NCBI GenBank assembly: GCA_010015805.1
Contig: ML978123.1
Location: forward strand, 1,240,001 to 1,304,000
Origin: Rhizodiscina lignyota
Taxonomy: Eukaryota > Ascomycota > Dothideomycetes > Aulographales > Rhizodiscinaceae
DNA: 64,000 nt
Direction of reading: 5' to 3'
Part shown: in pieces, positions 26,554-37,078 of the stretch
Layout of the letters: each line of letters starts with the position of its first letter
Position numbering within the stretch: position 1 is the first letter of the stretch
The notes under the pieces: model-generated
The model's database searches: none
Told to the model about the DNA's origin: nothing
The model's input: only the letters and a program-made list of their open reading frames with translations
Position numbers and translations under genes: made by a program

Positions 26554-27804
26554 TCACAACGCAGACTTCTTGCCCACAAATACATGGTCCAGTCCTCCTT
26601 CACTATCTTTCCCGGCCCCGCCTCCTTCTGGTGATGCCTCGTCATCTTTTGAATTGGTCTCTGTTTGCGGTGTCCCTCGCAGGGCTTCCTGGCCATTAGA
26701 CTTTTGCTCCGACTCCGCTTCCGTTGTCTTCGCGCTTGATCCTTCTGTTGCCTTCTCTGCGATCTTTTCCTCCTTCTGACCCAGATGCTGGTTCAGAGCT
26801 TCTTCGTGCCCTTTGGTGATCTTCAGGGTCTCATCGACATCCTTCGTCAACTTGTCGATCTCATCTTGTAATTTCTCGTCCTTAGTTCGCGACTCCTCGC
26901 CTTCCTGTTTGCCGAGTTGTTCAGCTGCTACCTTCGGCACCGTCTTTGCCCACATCTCCTCCAGTTCCTCCAGCCACCCACAGGCCTCTGCCAGCTTCCG
27001 GACTCCATCGTCACAGTTTCCGAGAATCACCACGTCATCGCTCCGACTGCCTATGCCGCCCACTCTCTCCAAGTTGATCAGGACTCTTGGAGTACCCTCG
27101 CCTACGAATTGTGGCAGACTCGCAAATGGTTGCACTGTCAGGCTAGTGCCCATGATAATCGCCAGATCGGCTTCGGCAGGCTTCGTACGGTTTTTGAAGA
27201 AGCTCTCAGGGAGCTGTTCCCCGAAGAAGACTATGTCTGGCTTTACCAGTCCCAGGCAGCTTTCGTCTTGACAGTGCGGCACATCCTTGGTCTTGATCAT
27301 CTCCTTCATGTCCTCGTCTGGATATGGTCGCTTGCACTCGATGCACCGCTGGGCCGCGAAGCTTCCATGCGCCTCCACAATCTTGTGTCCAGGGACGCCG
27401 GCCTCTCGTTCGAGGCAGTCGATGTTCTGCGTGAAGAGCATGTGCAGAAGTTCTTTCTTTTCCAGCAAACTGATGAAGCTATGCGTAATAGTAGGCCTGT
27501 ATTTGCCTGGGTAGAGTTCGTGCGCAAGAGTGTAAAAGGGATATGGATTGCCCCTGAAGTAGCTGATATCGAAGACCGCTTCAGCATATGGTAAGTTGAG
27601 CCGCGCCAGGTTCGCATATAATCCAGTGTCCGGAGAGCGAAAGTCTGGTATACCGGCTGAGGTTGATATGCCCGCCCCTGTCATGACTACAATGCGCTTT
27701 GCTTTTCCATCCTTGATATACCTGGCGACCCCGTCGATTGTCCTAGTTTCCAAGGTCTCCGGTGGGACTGTCTCGTCTACGGGCGAAGAAGCGTCTTGGC
27801 CCAT
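26554..27804 (-). CDS. HST2: NAD-dependent protein deacetylase, class I sirtuin (Hst2/SIRT2 type)
   Basis: A single exon encodes 416 residues. The Rossmann-fold motif GAGISTSAGIPDFRSP lies at about residues 43-58, FTQNIDCLER at about 124-133, and the catalytic His near 146 in VEAHGSF. A zinc site is formed by CIEC (154 and 157) and the pair near 178 and 183 (CQDESC). The core ends near residue 290 (CGWLEELEEMW). A Glu/Lys-rich coiled tail of about 120 residues follows. The family removes acetyl groups from histones (H4 Lys16) and other proteins, shuttling between cytoplasm and nucleus. The MGQ start agrees with relatives. However, the frame stays open for 53 codons upstream, back to a good splice acceptor at 27966, so a longer N-terminus is conceivable. 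Confidence 0.95.
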   Translation of the reverse strand: MGQDASSPVDETVPPETLETRTIDGVARYIKDGKAKRIVVMTGAGISTSAGIPDFRSPDTGLYANLARLNLPYAEAVFDISYFRGNPYPFYTLAHELYPGKYRPTITHSFISLLEKKELLHMLFTQNIDCLEREAGVPGHKIVEAHGSFAAQRCIECKRPYPDEDMKEMIKTKDVPHCQDESCLGLVKPDIVFFGEQLPESFFKNRTKPAEADLAIIMGTSLTVQPFASLPQFVGEGTPRVLINLERVGGIGSRSDDVVILGNCDDGVRKLAEACGWLEELEEMWAKTVPKVAAEQLGKQEGEESRTKDEKLQDEIDKLTKDVDETLKITKGHEEALNQHLGQKEEKIAEKATEGSSAKTTEAESEQKSNGQEALRGTPQTETNSKDDEASPEGGGAGKDSEGGLDHVFVGKKSAL

Positions 27805-28580
27805 CTTTCCGAACTTGCCTCGCCCTCTCCTGTTCTTGCCTTTTGGTTTGGTTCCGCGCTGGCCTTGAAAATTGCCGTTGACGCTGAAGTCGAAGTCGTA
27901 TTCGTAATCCTCTACGTCGGCAGGCTGCCGATGTGCTTTATTTTTGCGTCCAATCTTGAATGTGTCTGTAGGAAAGGAAGATTATTGTTAGACTAGTAGC
28001 CGGCCTTGTCCGCAAAGTTAGCGTGTTGGTGAAAGTCAGCCTCTTCGCCCAGTGGAATCCACTCAAAATCGACGAATCCCAGCAGAGCAACGATATGTCG
28101 CGTGTTTCTATGCGTGTTTCTAGGTCTCCGCAAATATGGTGAAGCTGACGATGAAGAGGGTTCGAATGTGTTACAAATTGTAACGGGGCAAAATAATTGT
28201 GAGTCGTGGACTTGGCGGGGTATCAGGGAGTGTTAGTAAAGAATACGATGGAACACTGAGGGTGTTGACCACGGAAATGCTGGAAAGTAGTGTAGGCCTA
28301 AGGGCCGGCCGGAGTCGAAGGTGTATGCTAAACAGAGATTAGAGCCAACTAGGGAAAGGGTAATTCATATGGTGCCACGCGTGAGCCTCGTGAAGACGAA
28401 ACAGCGGGGTGCGTCGCCGTGAAGGGCATATGACATCAGTTGCGTCCGGATGGGGCTTCGCGACCAACCTTTGCGCCGGCAGCCCAACCTCTCTAGATTC
28501 CTATCGTACGCTCGTCAAGACCTGTTACACGCCTTAAACTTGCTTCTGAGCACCCTTCCTTCGAGTTTCAGCTCACCGCA
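27805..28580. promoter_or_regulatory. Divergent promoter region, sirtuin / DLH-SnoaL gene
   Basis: The 776-bp region lies between two divergent start codons. On the sirtuin side (27805-27965) the minus strand encodes an unbroken Lys/Arg/Asp-rich frame joined to the sirtuin ATG and bounded by a splice-acceptor-like site. The remainder shows no gene. Confidence 0.5.
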
Positions 28581-30038
28581 ATGTCCGTAACCGGCCTCAA
28601 TCCCACGCAAAGCGGCACCGGCTTCCTCAGGTACTTCCTGCTCCCCTCCGGAGGCGACTCCGCGCATAAGACGAGACGAAACGAAAAAGCTAATTGAGCT
28701 CAAACAGCTTCAATTCACTTCCGCCGCGACTTCACATTACCGCCGAACCCGACACGGAAGAAGAATTCGACGAGGTAACCATACAGCACTGGCGGGATGA
28801 GGGTATGGCTTCTACCCGAATTTGCGCATTTCACAAGCACAATCGCAAACCCCGACGCAAAAAGGATACCTGCTAACATAACTTCTAAGGTTACGATGTG
28901 ACATATCTCCCCCTTGGAGAAGGTGGGAAGGCGTACGCTGAGAAACTGAAGGGACTCGTCGATGACCTAGGTATCCAAGCTCACCCTCCCTTTACATATG
29001 TTGGACGACTATTGCTCATACTATTGACTCCTAGAGCTTGGTGAATCATATGCGATAATTGCTTATGGCGATGCTGCTACAATCTGCCTCGATGTTGCTA
29101 CAAAACCTATGCCGCATCTCTGCGCGCTCATCTGCTACTATCCAACCGTCATTCCCCATCCGAAAGCCAAATATCCCACGCAGCTCAACCTCACAACGCA
29201 TCTCACGGCCTCACAAGATTTCGCGCCGACGTTCAAATACTACACTTATGATGGAGTGGAACCTGGGTTTGCGGAGCACGACTGCGACGAATTCGACCCA
29301 GTCTCTGCCGACCTGGCGTGGTCAAGGAGTCTAGCTGCGGTGAGGAGGGGATTCAAGAGAGAGGCGGACCTGGAGGGCACTTGGGAGACACATCTCGGAT
29401 TGCTATATCATCAGAGAGATGCAGCTGGAGCGGCCGGCGCGATGACGACAGATTCGTCAGTCGCTTATGTTCCAACCCTCACTGGCGCCAGTGGACAGCG
29501 CGCGTTGTACCGTTTCTACAAGAACTTCTTCGTGCCATCGAATCCGCCGAGTTTCCGCATGAGGCTGCTGAGCAGGACGCTTGGAACCGATAGAGTAGTG
29601 GATGAAATGATTGTCTCCTTCAAACACGACAGAGAGATGGCTTGGATTTTACCAAATACTCCTCCGACACATAAAAATGTCGAGATTGCGATGGTCAGCA
29701 TTGTTGCAGTAAGAGGAGGAAGGCTGGTACATGAACATATGTATTGGGACCAGGCCAGCGTACTGGTGCAGATTGGGCTCCTGGATCCGAACGCTGTTCC
29801 GGGACATATGAAGAAGCAAGGCATGAAGAAGCTACCAGTCGTTGGTGCAGAAGGTGCAAGGAAACTCGTTAGTCCAGAATCTGTGGAGAGTAATGCTCTG
29901 CTGCCAAAGTGGAAGGAGATCGAGGCAAAAGCAAGTCGAAGTGTCTCGATAATTGGCGGCCGGAAAAGTAGCACGCAGATCAATGGTGGTGCGAATGGAG
30001 TAAACGGTGCGAGTGCGAAATTAAGCGCAACAGCCTAA
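28581..30038 (+). CDS. DLH-like / SnoaL-like (NTF2-fold) fusion protein without an apparent hydrolase nucleophile
   Basis: Exons 28581-28630, 28708-28802, 28890-28970 and 29035-30038 give 409 residues. Residues about 20-190 read like a dienelactone-hydrolase alpha/beta fold (WRDEGYDVTYLPLGEGG, IIAYGDAATICLDVA, PHLCALICYYPT). Where active enzymes have G-x-C-x-G, this one has AYGDAAT, so the usual Cys nucleophile is absent. Residues about 205-340 resemble an NTF2/SnoaL-like domain (LYRFYKNFFVPSNPPSFRM, VHEHMYWDQASVLVQIGLL). The tail is Ser/Gly/Asn-rich. Similar two-part proteins occur in other fungi. No substrate is known to me, and a binding or cyclase-like role is only a guess. It ends 128 bp from the RMT2-type stop codon in convergent orientation. 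Confidence 0.75.
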
Positions 30039-30166
30039 TCGCAGTCGGCCTCATCTCGGAATGGAGTTTGGAAGTTCGAGGCGTATTTTTGATTTCGTAA
30101 CATAGTGTGTTGGGTATTTAAATTCCGTATACCAGAAGGCAATTACTTGATGTCTCAGCATCTCAT

Positions 30167-31426
30167 TCAATCCACAAGTCTGCATATTGGGAGTCGATAT
30201 GTCTCCACCCTCCAGCGAGGTTCGTTTCCTGTCCCATGCCCTCCATCAGGTATGTCAGGCACAGGGATATGCTCCCACTCAGTGTCGAAGCTTGCTTCAA
30301 ATAGATCCATCTCCAGGATTTTCGTGTAGACATCGTACATCACTTGCCTCTCAGCTCCCACGCCGTGGAAGAAGGTCAACAGTCCTCCTTGGCCATCCTC
30401 CCCACCCTCGGTGGCAAGCAGCTGCTCTGCCCACTCTGAGAAGAAAGTCCGCAATTCTCCGTATCGCAGAGCATGTCCGGAGGTGCTGAAATATATCGCA
30501 TCGAAGCTCGCGTCGGGCCATCCTTCACTCATGAATTGAGGAAGCAGACCCGTCCACGCATCTCGATGGATAATGACACCCTGGTCCTCCTTATTAAGCC
30601 AGCCAGCGTTTTGTATAGCTTGAAATATAGTAGGATCAGATGCAATGACATGATGTTTTGCTGGCTGTCGGAGTTGCAATGCAGAAAGCAGGTCTAAAGA
30701 CGGCTCCACTGACAGAAGCCGCAGATCTGATTTTGGAAGCACAAGTTCGGCCGTGCGGGTCCATATTGATTTGAGAAGTGCCTCATTCGACAGCAACGCA
30801 TTCGAGGGCACCGTGAATGTCTCCGCAGCGGCTACAACAGCGTCATTCATGTCGTCTGCAGCACTAGTGTCGAACTGCACTGGGTCATCACCTCCTGCAG
30901 TGCCTGGCCCTTCCGCAGCTTCATCCTTTTCTTCTTCTGCTTCATCGTCAAGCAAGACCTCGTACTGATCCAACCTAGTGAGCAACAATTCAGCTCTTAC
31001 GCCTTGATCCACAATCATCTCATATATCTCTTTCAGGCCGAGTCGGCGCGCCATACAGCCAGGCGTCTCGCCATTAGTGTCAACTTCATTCCATGTTGCA
31101 CCATGCTGGAAGAGGAAGCGGACAGTCTCAGCTGCATCTGCGAGTGCTTTGTCACGTTCACTCCCGCTGTCGTTGGTGACTTCAGCGCCGTTGGTTCCAT
31201 TTACGGTACCATTCGCTTCTCCGTTAGTATCCACTAACTCCGGTTCGTCGAGCTCGCAAGAAGCAATCGCAGCATGTAAAGGTGTAAACCCTGTCTCTGA
31301 GTCTCGAACGTTCGCGTTGGTATTGCGAAGAAGAGCACGGAGCTTCGGGATGTCGTGCTGGGATGATGCGAGGAGGATTTCTTGCGTTTGGATATCGACG
31401 TCCGGCATGAAAGCTGGATCGGTCAT
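30167..31426 (-). CDS. RMT2: RMT2-type protein arginine N5-methyltransferase homologue with a degenerate SAM-binding motif
   Basis: A single exon encodes 419 residues, the normal RMT2 length. Ankyrin repeats occupy residues about 14-150 (TGFTPLHAAIASCEL, FLFQHGATWNEVDTNGETPG). The C-terminal half follows the RMT2 plan: ELVLPKSDLRLL, AGWLNKEDQGVII, FDAIYF, TFFHGVGAERQVMYDVY and TEWEHIPVPD. However, the glycine-rich SAM motif I (normally like NVGFGMGI) is replaced by SVEPSLDL. The EAHP-type acidic motif is ASDP, and the DTFSE-type segment is STSGHA. Yeast Rmt2 methylates the delta nitrogen of an arginine in ribosomal protein uL11. This copy may have lost or changed catalysis while keeping its ankyrin part. 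The frame itself is intact. Confidence 0.85.
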   Translation of the reverse strand: MTDPAFMPDVDIQTQEILLASSQHDIPKLRALLRNTNANVRDSETGFTPLHAAIASCELDEPELVDTNGEANGTVNGTNGAEVTNDSGSERDKALADAAETVRFLFQHGATWNEVDTNGETPGCMARRLGLKEIYEMIVDQGVRAELLLTRLDQYEVLLDDEAEEEKDEAAEGPGTAGGDDPVQFDTSAADDMNDAVVAAAETFTVPSNALLSNEALLKSIWTRTAELVLPKSDLRLLSVEPSLDLLSALQLRQPAKHHVIASDPTIFQAIQNAGWLNKEDQGVIIHRDAWTGLLPQFMSEGWPDASFDAIYFSTSGHALRYGELRTFFSEWAEQLLATEGGEDGQGGLLTFFHGVGAERQVMYDVYTKILEMDLFEASFDTEWEHIPVPDIPDGGHGTGNEPRWRVETYRLPICRLVD

Positions 31427-32013
31427 CGTCCCCTATGAAGCTCGATTTTTCGAGCCCCTCTTTGCTATGCCATTGTGATTTGCGGTGTAGCTCCAGCCGC
31501 GTCAGGGCGTCTGACGTCGATATTCAAGGTTCTAAGGGGGTTTCTTATCTCCACGTGCTGATAAAGCGCACGTCCTGCTAAAAGCACCACGTCTCGTCAC
31601 GACAAAGTGGTCGTGGAGAGATTAGCTACATTATTCGTGTCAATTGCATCGAATATGCATGTAGCTGAGCAAGATCACTGCTTTGCTATCAATTCCCTAG
31701 CAAAGACACGGGAAGAGGTTCAAATTGAGGCGCGCCAGTAATGAGATCTAGAAACTTCGGAGTTAATGCGGAAACATCCAGCGAAGCGACAGGGAGCAGC
31801 GAGGAGGTTAATAATTTGAAATCCACATTTACTCCGTAGTGGGGCACTGGACTTTGACGTGCTTCGATATAGCTTACCCCTCCACGCCCTCCCAGGAGAT
31901 CCTAATTCGGCATCGCCGACGGCACTTCTGAGATTCTCAACTCTCAATCTTCCGTCTTCCTTCCACAACTCTGAGAGAGTGTTCTAGCATCGATTTCACT
32001 TCTTCTGGTCAAT
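31427..32013. promoter_or_regulatory. Divergent promoter region, RMT2-type gene / dienelactone hydrolase
   Basis: The 587-bp region lies between divergent start codons. I see a short inverted motif (gcgtctgacgtc, about 31507-31518) of CRE-like appearance and a CT-rich tract before the hydrolase ATG. There is no gene here. Confidence 0.45.
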
Positions 32014-32949
32014 ATGGCATCCAACCCTCCAGGAAGATGTTGCACGATCGGTGTCAAGCATGAAGGCGAGGCCGTAGGGGAGATGGGCAAGATTGGCGAT
32101 TGTGAGCGTGTTTCTTTCCTTTCCCACGTCAAAGCTGATGCCCGCGCTGATGATTGGCGATTGCGTAGTCGAGACCTATTTCTCGTATCCTGAGGACAAG
32201 TCGACGACCAATGCCATCCTCCTCGTCACCGACGTGCTTGGCCACGGGTTCATCAACGCTCAACTCATTGCGGACCAATTTGCCGCCAATGGGTACTTCG
32301 TCGTGATGCCGGATCTCTTCTATGGCGATGCTATCCCGCTCAATCGCCCCGAGGGCTTCGATATCATGAAGTGGATGAAGCCGCACGGCCCTGACAGCGT
32401 CGACCCAATCATCGCGAAGTCTCTCGAGGAGATGCGCGGCAAGTACGGCTGCAAGAACATCGGTGGCGTTGGTTACTGCTTCGGCGCGAAATACGTCGTG
32501 CGGTTCCTCAAGAAGGGAAAGATTGACGTGGGATATTCTGCGCATCCCAGTTTCGTCACTGCCGACGAGCTCAAGGCCATTGAAGGCCCTTTTGCCATTA
32601 CTGCTGCCGGTTAGATATGCCCGTCGAATATGCTTATTATTTTGGCCGGAGCAAACAGCTGATTTGACTGCTCACCAGAAACCGATCACATCTTCCCAGC
32701 CGAGAAGCGTCACGAGTCCGAGGTGATCCTCAAGGACACCAAGCTCCCATATCAGATCTTCCTCTTCAGCGGCGTCGAGCATGGCTTTGCGGTGCGTTCC
32801 GATATTACCCAGCGACATATCAAGCTGGCCAAGGAGCAGGCCTTCTTGCAAGCCGTGCATTGGTAAGTATCCCTCCAGTATGATCTTGCCTATCAAACAG
32901 AAATTGTCTGACGTATTCTCTTAGGTTCGATGAATTCGTGAAGTCGTGA
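32014..32949 (+). CDS. Dienelactone hydrolase family protein (active-site Cys present)
   Basis: Exons 32014-32101, 32169-32609, 32679-32862 and 32925-32949 give 245 residues, a typical DLH length. The nucleophile motif GGVGYCFGAKY contains the Cys. The catalytic Asp lies in ETDHIFP and the His in GVEHGFAV. The N-terminus CCTIGVKHEGE and the middle DVLGHGFINAQLIADQFAANG are typical of fungal cytosolic DLH proteins. Such enzymes open lactone rings in aromatic catabolism or hydrolyse small esters, and the substrate here is unknown. The last exon is only 25 nt and completes the WFDEFV motif. It stands next to, and diverges from, the RMT2-type gene. A second, nucleophile-less DLH-like gene lies on the other side of that gene. 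Confidence 0.93.
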
Positions 32950-33908
32950 GTGAACCGTGTTCTTTGGTCGTTGCTGTGAAAAGCGTTGCTATATGGAATG
33001 AAGAGAAAATGTTGATGGCATGTGTTTCATTAGTGCCGTCAAGCCCAATCTGTAGACGATGAGGGAGATTGTACAGGTCAAGCAGTGGTACAGTTATGAT
33101 AGAAATCCAGCTAGGTCCATCAATTTTGATGATTTTGCTGAAACATGAGATGAAAATGTAATTGCCATCTGAAAGCGACGGCACTTGCCATATGTGAAGA
33201 AAGCTCCCCAGAATTAACTAAACTCTGACACGGAGATGACAGAGCGACTGTAAGACAATTCCATAACATTGTCACTCTAAAATCGATCTTTGATGATTAC
33301 TATGGTCGTCGGATTCGATTTGACGATTGAGAGACGGAGTCCTGATTTATGTATTGTCGTACGAGAGGCGTGCTCCAGATGTGACCAGTCATACGATAGT
33401 TGCGGAATCGGATTCATAAGAAAGTCAGCACACCAAAGTGCTCTATTTCATTGGTCAGATCGACTCTCGAAACCAGGATGCAAGCCGACTAATGGCCATA
33501 ACAGGAAATCTAACGAGTACTCCGCGACTCCGGACCGAAATGCGCTGTATGCGATACGTGCTTCTTTGAGAATAGGCGGCAGATTTAAGAGTTTCCATAT
33601 CATTGATCGGCCTGCCAGCCGAGAACCGACGGTTGAAGAAGCTGGGTTTCAAACACGCTGGAAGCGGGAGAAATATCCCTAGCACCTGGAGGAATGATAC
33701 TCCCATGGATTGTTAGAGGTCTTAATGCTCTGCATCACTATTCGGGTGCTATATATACACTATATACTAGGATTATCCTAAGAACTGCTCACGTTCCAAA
33801 CTCTCAATCCCAAAAATGCCATGCCACTGAGGGCAAAATAACGCCTTCTCCCATGCGAACAGGCTCAAAGGTAGCCTACGTAAATGCTCAAAATGCCAAC
33901 AAAAAGGA
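32950..33908. other. Convergent intergenic region, DLH / GPI-anchored protein
   Basis: The 959-bp region lies between two stop codons. A plus-strand frame with its first ATG at 33293 runs 129 codons but has no recognisable domain and a scattered composition. I leave it uncalled. There are no repeats. Confidence 0.4.
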
Positions 33909-35770
33909 TTAGACCATCATTCCAACAACAGCAGCCACGACAAGCCCAAACAGACTCGCCCTCCCATCTACAGCCACAGGAGCGGCACCTGTAAACTGCG
34001 CTGGTGATGCGGTGCTGCTGCTAGTGCTGCTACCCGTAGGGCTTTGTCCTCCAGGGCCTCCCAATCCACTCATTATCGCCCCGCCGAGTCCACTGCTAGT
34101 TTCGGCAGCTCCAACTGGGAAGGATATAGGAACGCTGCTTTGTACAGCGCCACCGAAGGCGCCACCGCCATAGCCGATGACCGCCTCCGTCACCGAAGAG
34201 GAGCCAGATGATACGACAGTGAGGCGAACAGGTGTACCTTGTACGTTGACGCGAGCACCGTCCAAAGCAATGGTGTGGCCGTCCGCGATGATTGCCGGGA
34301 TTGAAGTTGCGTGGCCATTTACAGTTGTAGCGACAGCGGTAGGAGTGACAGGCACATTCGAGTGGCCGACGACGATGGCAGGGCCTGAACCTTCGGACGA
34401 TGATGATCCCCCATTTCCACCTCCATTGCTGTTGCTACCACTTCCACTTTGGCTGTCGCTTCCAGAGCTTCCACTTGAAGAGCTTCCGCTTGAAGAGTCG
34501 CCATTCGAACCCCACGCACCTCCATTATTTGATTGACCACTCCCACTTCCTTCTCCTGAGCTTCCACTGGACGAGCCTCCACTGGACGAGCTTCCACTGG
34601 ACGCGCTTTCACTGGACGAGCTTCCACTCTGGGAGCTCCCACCCCATTGTCCACTCTGGGAGCTTCCGCTTCCTTCACCATTGTGACCGCTAGATGATCC
34701 ACTATTCCCAGAACCATGGTTTCCAATGATTGAAGGAATGAGGCCACCTAGAGCTCCACCAAGTCCTTTTGATGTTGTTTTTGCGGGTGGTGACCCTCCT
34801 CCTCCATACCCATTGCTTTCTGGCAGTCGCGTTGGCGAACCCGTTGGGATGTTGACGTGACTCGTGGTCGTCGATGTTAGGTATTGAACGCTTGTATGTG
34901 TTAACGGGCTCTGACTTGATTCCGGACCAGGTACAGAGAAAGATGGAGCGGAGGCCTCTGGCGCGGTTATAGCAAATGTGCAGCTTGCGACTGGTGCTTG
35001 AGCAGAGAACTGCGTTTGGTACCAGGATATGAAGGAAGAGGTGTCAATATCGTCGGCACCAAATTCGGCGGGAACGAGAACGTGGTAGCTTCCGAGCCGA
35101 TCGCCTGTAGAATTCTGGATGAGTGAAGTCGGGATGGGAAACGAAGGATGCGAAGGCGGGACGATCGTGTCAAAGTCGAAAGTTTTGCAGACTTTGCCGG
35201 TGGAGAGATGGCCATCTTGAATCGTATAGTTCGCGCCATAGTCGATGAAAGGAGTTGGCCAGGTTATCACTGTTGTAACAGTACTTCCTGGCCCTCGGTC
35301 TATGGTCAGTGTCGTTCTTGCTGGCTTTCCGGGCGTTGGATAGTTCGCTGTGACACTGGGGTGGGCGTATTCGGTGCTTGTTGAGGTCTGATTCGTTGCA
35401 TTGTTGACAATATAAATCAACGTTGCAACAGTCACATCGGTCGTGGTCGAAGCATTGTAGAACACCGAGGACCATGTATATTCAACGATATCTGGGAATT
35501 GGATATCACATTCTGCGGCGCACGACGAGTTGCTGTAGCCTCCTGGACGACCACTGGGGCTGATGGTTGTGATCGGCGGCGCCGTTGCTGTTGATGCTAT
35601 TATAGTAGTGGCTAGAGACCGAGCATAATTAGTGACTCGACAACTCTATCGCGCCTGGGGGTTCCAAGATATTCGAAAGGGAACATACAGCGAGCGGTAA
35701 CATTCGAAGCGAGTAGTATGAGATTCAGCACCCTCCAAACAAGTGTCCGGGAAACCGATATTGATCCCAT
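33909..35770 (-). CDS. Ser/Gly-rich GPI-anchored cell-surface protein, unknown function
   Basis: Minus-strand exons 35770-35689 and 35611-33909 encode 594 residues. The first exon gives a hydrophobic signal peptide (VLNLILLASNVTAR) after MGSISVSRT. The N-terminal 200 residues are Thr/Ser-rich with a few cysteines (SSCAAECDIQFPD, GKVCKTF, ASCTFAI) and several N-glycosylation sequons, suggesting a small extracellular domain. A 130-residue low-complexity Ser/Gly tract follows, then a conserved-looking block (HTIALDGARVNVQGTPV). The C-terminus is hydrophobic (ASLFGLVVAAVVGMMV) after a small-residue site, which fits a GPI-attachment signal. It is probably a wall or plasma-membrane glycoprotein. 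The Ser/Gly tract is encoded by imperfect 9-15-bp repeats, so its length may vary between strains. Confidence 0.85.
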
Positions 35771-37078
35771 CGTTCTGGGTATCACGTCACGCGACGCTTC
35801 GTCTCTTTACTCCCGTCCAGCAGCAGTTGATGAATACTCCGACATGAAGCAAGCGAGTGACAGTCAAGTGTTTTCAAGATCGGAAGATCAAGAAGGAGAT
35901 TGACGGCTAAGTCTCAGCCTCCATCGCCGGTCGCCATCTCTACCTTGGTTTGCCCCAGCAGCAAATCCCTTTCACGGGCCATAGGAAGCCCACTGTTCCT
36001 GTTTGAGCGAGTTTTGGGGTTTGGTGGCTTATTATTAGAGCGGAGGCGGTGCTGTTGGCCGCAATGTCGTCCAATCATACCACCTTGTGCCCTTTCACCC
36101 TGCAGTAGAACCTTGGCACTTCCATTATGTAAGGAGAAGTGCGGCTGTCCTGCAGCAAAATCCTTTGCGGGTGGTCTCCCGCTAGAGAACGACCGACGGA
36201 TTCGACTTGCTGGGATGGATACGAGACTTCTGAACTGCACTTGCAAACCGGATGGATGACGTAGATTGGTTCAAAAGAAAGCCTCAAAGGGAACTGAAAC
36301 AGGAGATATGAAGAATTTATACTGTAGAAGACTCTATGAAGCGACACGGAGTGAAATCTGACCTTGCTGATGGAGAATGCCCCTGTCCTTGCCGGATCTC
36401 GATTTACGCCACACGGTGCCTTGCTTAACCGATGTAGCCGTAGCCGTATGTACCGCCATGTTTGTTTTGCCTAAAGAAAACTGGGAGAGGCCAACAATCG
36501 CAATGCAAACTATCACATTGGACCGAGCTTTCGACTAAAATTATCTGCTGGATAGTGGATGAAGAGGCTTGGTATTTATCAAGAAGGTGGCTAGTAAAAA
36601 CTGGAAAACAGAGAACACAGCTCTCTCGAAGTCCACGAGGGCACTAAGACATATAGTCGGGAACCTGGTAAAGATACTCTACCACTCGTCAACAATATAC
36701 TGACAATACAGTCAATAATATACTCATAATACAGCCAACAATATACTCATACTACAGCCAACAATATACTCATAACATAGCCAGCCTCCTAAGTAAAGCC
36801 AGTCGAGAGCTATTCTCCTCTCAAGGTGCGGTCGTTGCTCTCTGTCCTTGTATCCGCCTCTAGTCAAATTTCAAGATCAAATCGTTGTCGAACAGTGGTG
36901 ATGGACAACGCATCAGCTCAGTTCAAAGACGCGTTCATATTCCAAATATGCCCTCCCTGGAAGAGCTCTACACCAGGATCTTGAGAACCCCATTTATGAA
37001 GCTTGCAAATGCAATTTGGCGCATTCCAAGCGGTAGCGAAAAGCATGGATATATCCGAAAAGGTTGCAAAAAGTCGCC
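35771..37078. other. Intergenic region with AT-rich tandem repeat
   Basis: This is 1.3 kb between the start of the GPI-anchored protein and the stop of COG4. It contains the 23-bp tandem array at 36690-36781 and otherwise only short open frames. There is no sign of transposase or reverse transcriptase text. Confidence 0.5.
36690..36781 (+). repeat. Tandem array of four 23-bp AT-rich units
   Basis: The units start at 36690, 36713, 36736 and 36759. Their consensus is caacaatatactcataatac plus agc. The third and fourth copies differ at a few positions only, and the first has a tgac variant. The array is flanked by unique sequence. Confidence 0.9.

Noticed and set aside
26917-27594. 225-codon plus-strand frame
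   Set aside because: Antisense to the sirtuin core; the minus strand carries all catalytic motifs.
33293-33682. 129-codon ATG-started plus-strand frame
   Set aside because: No domain, no splice context and scattered composition; kept only as an uncalled frame in the intergenic note.
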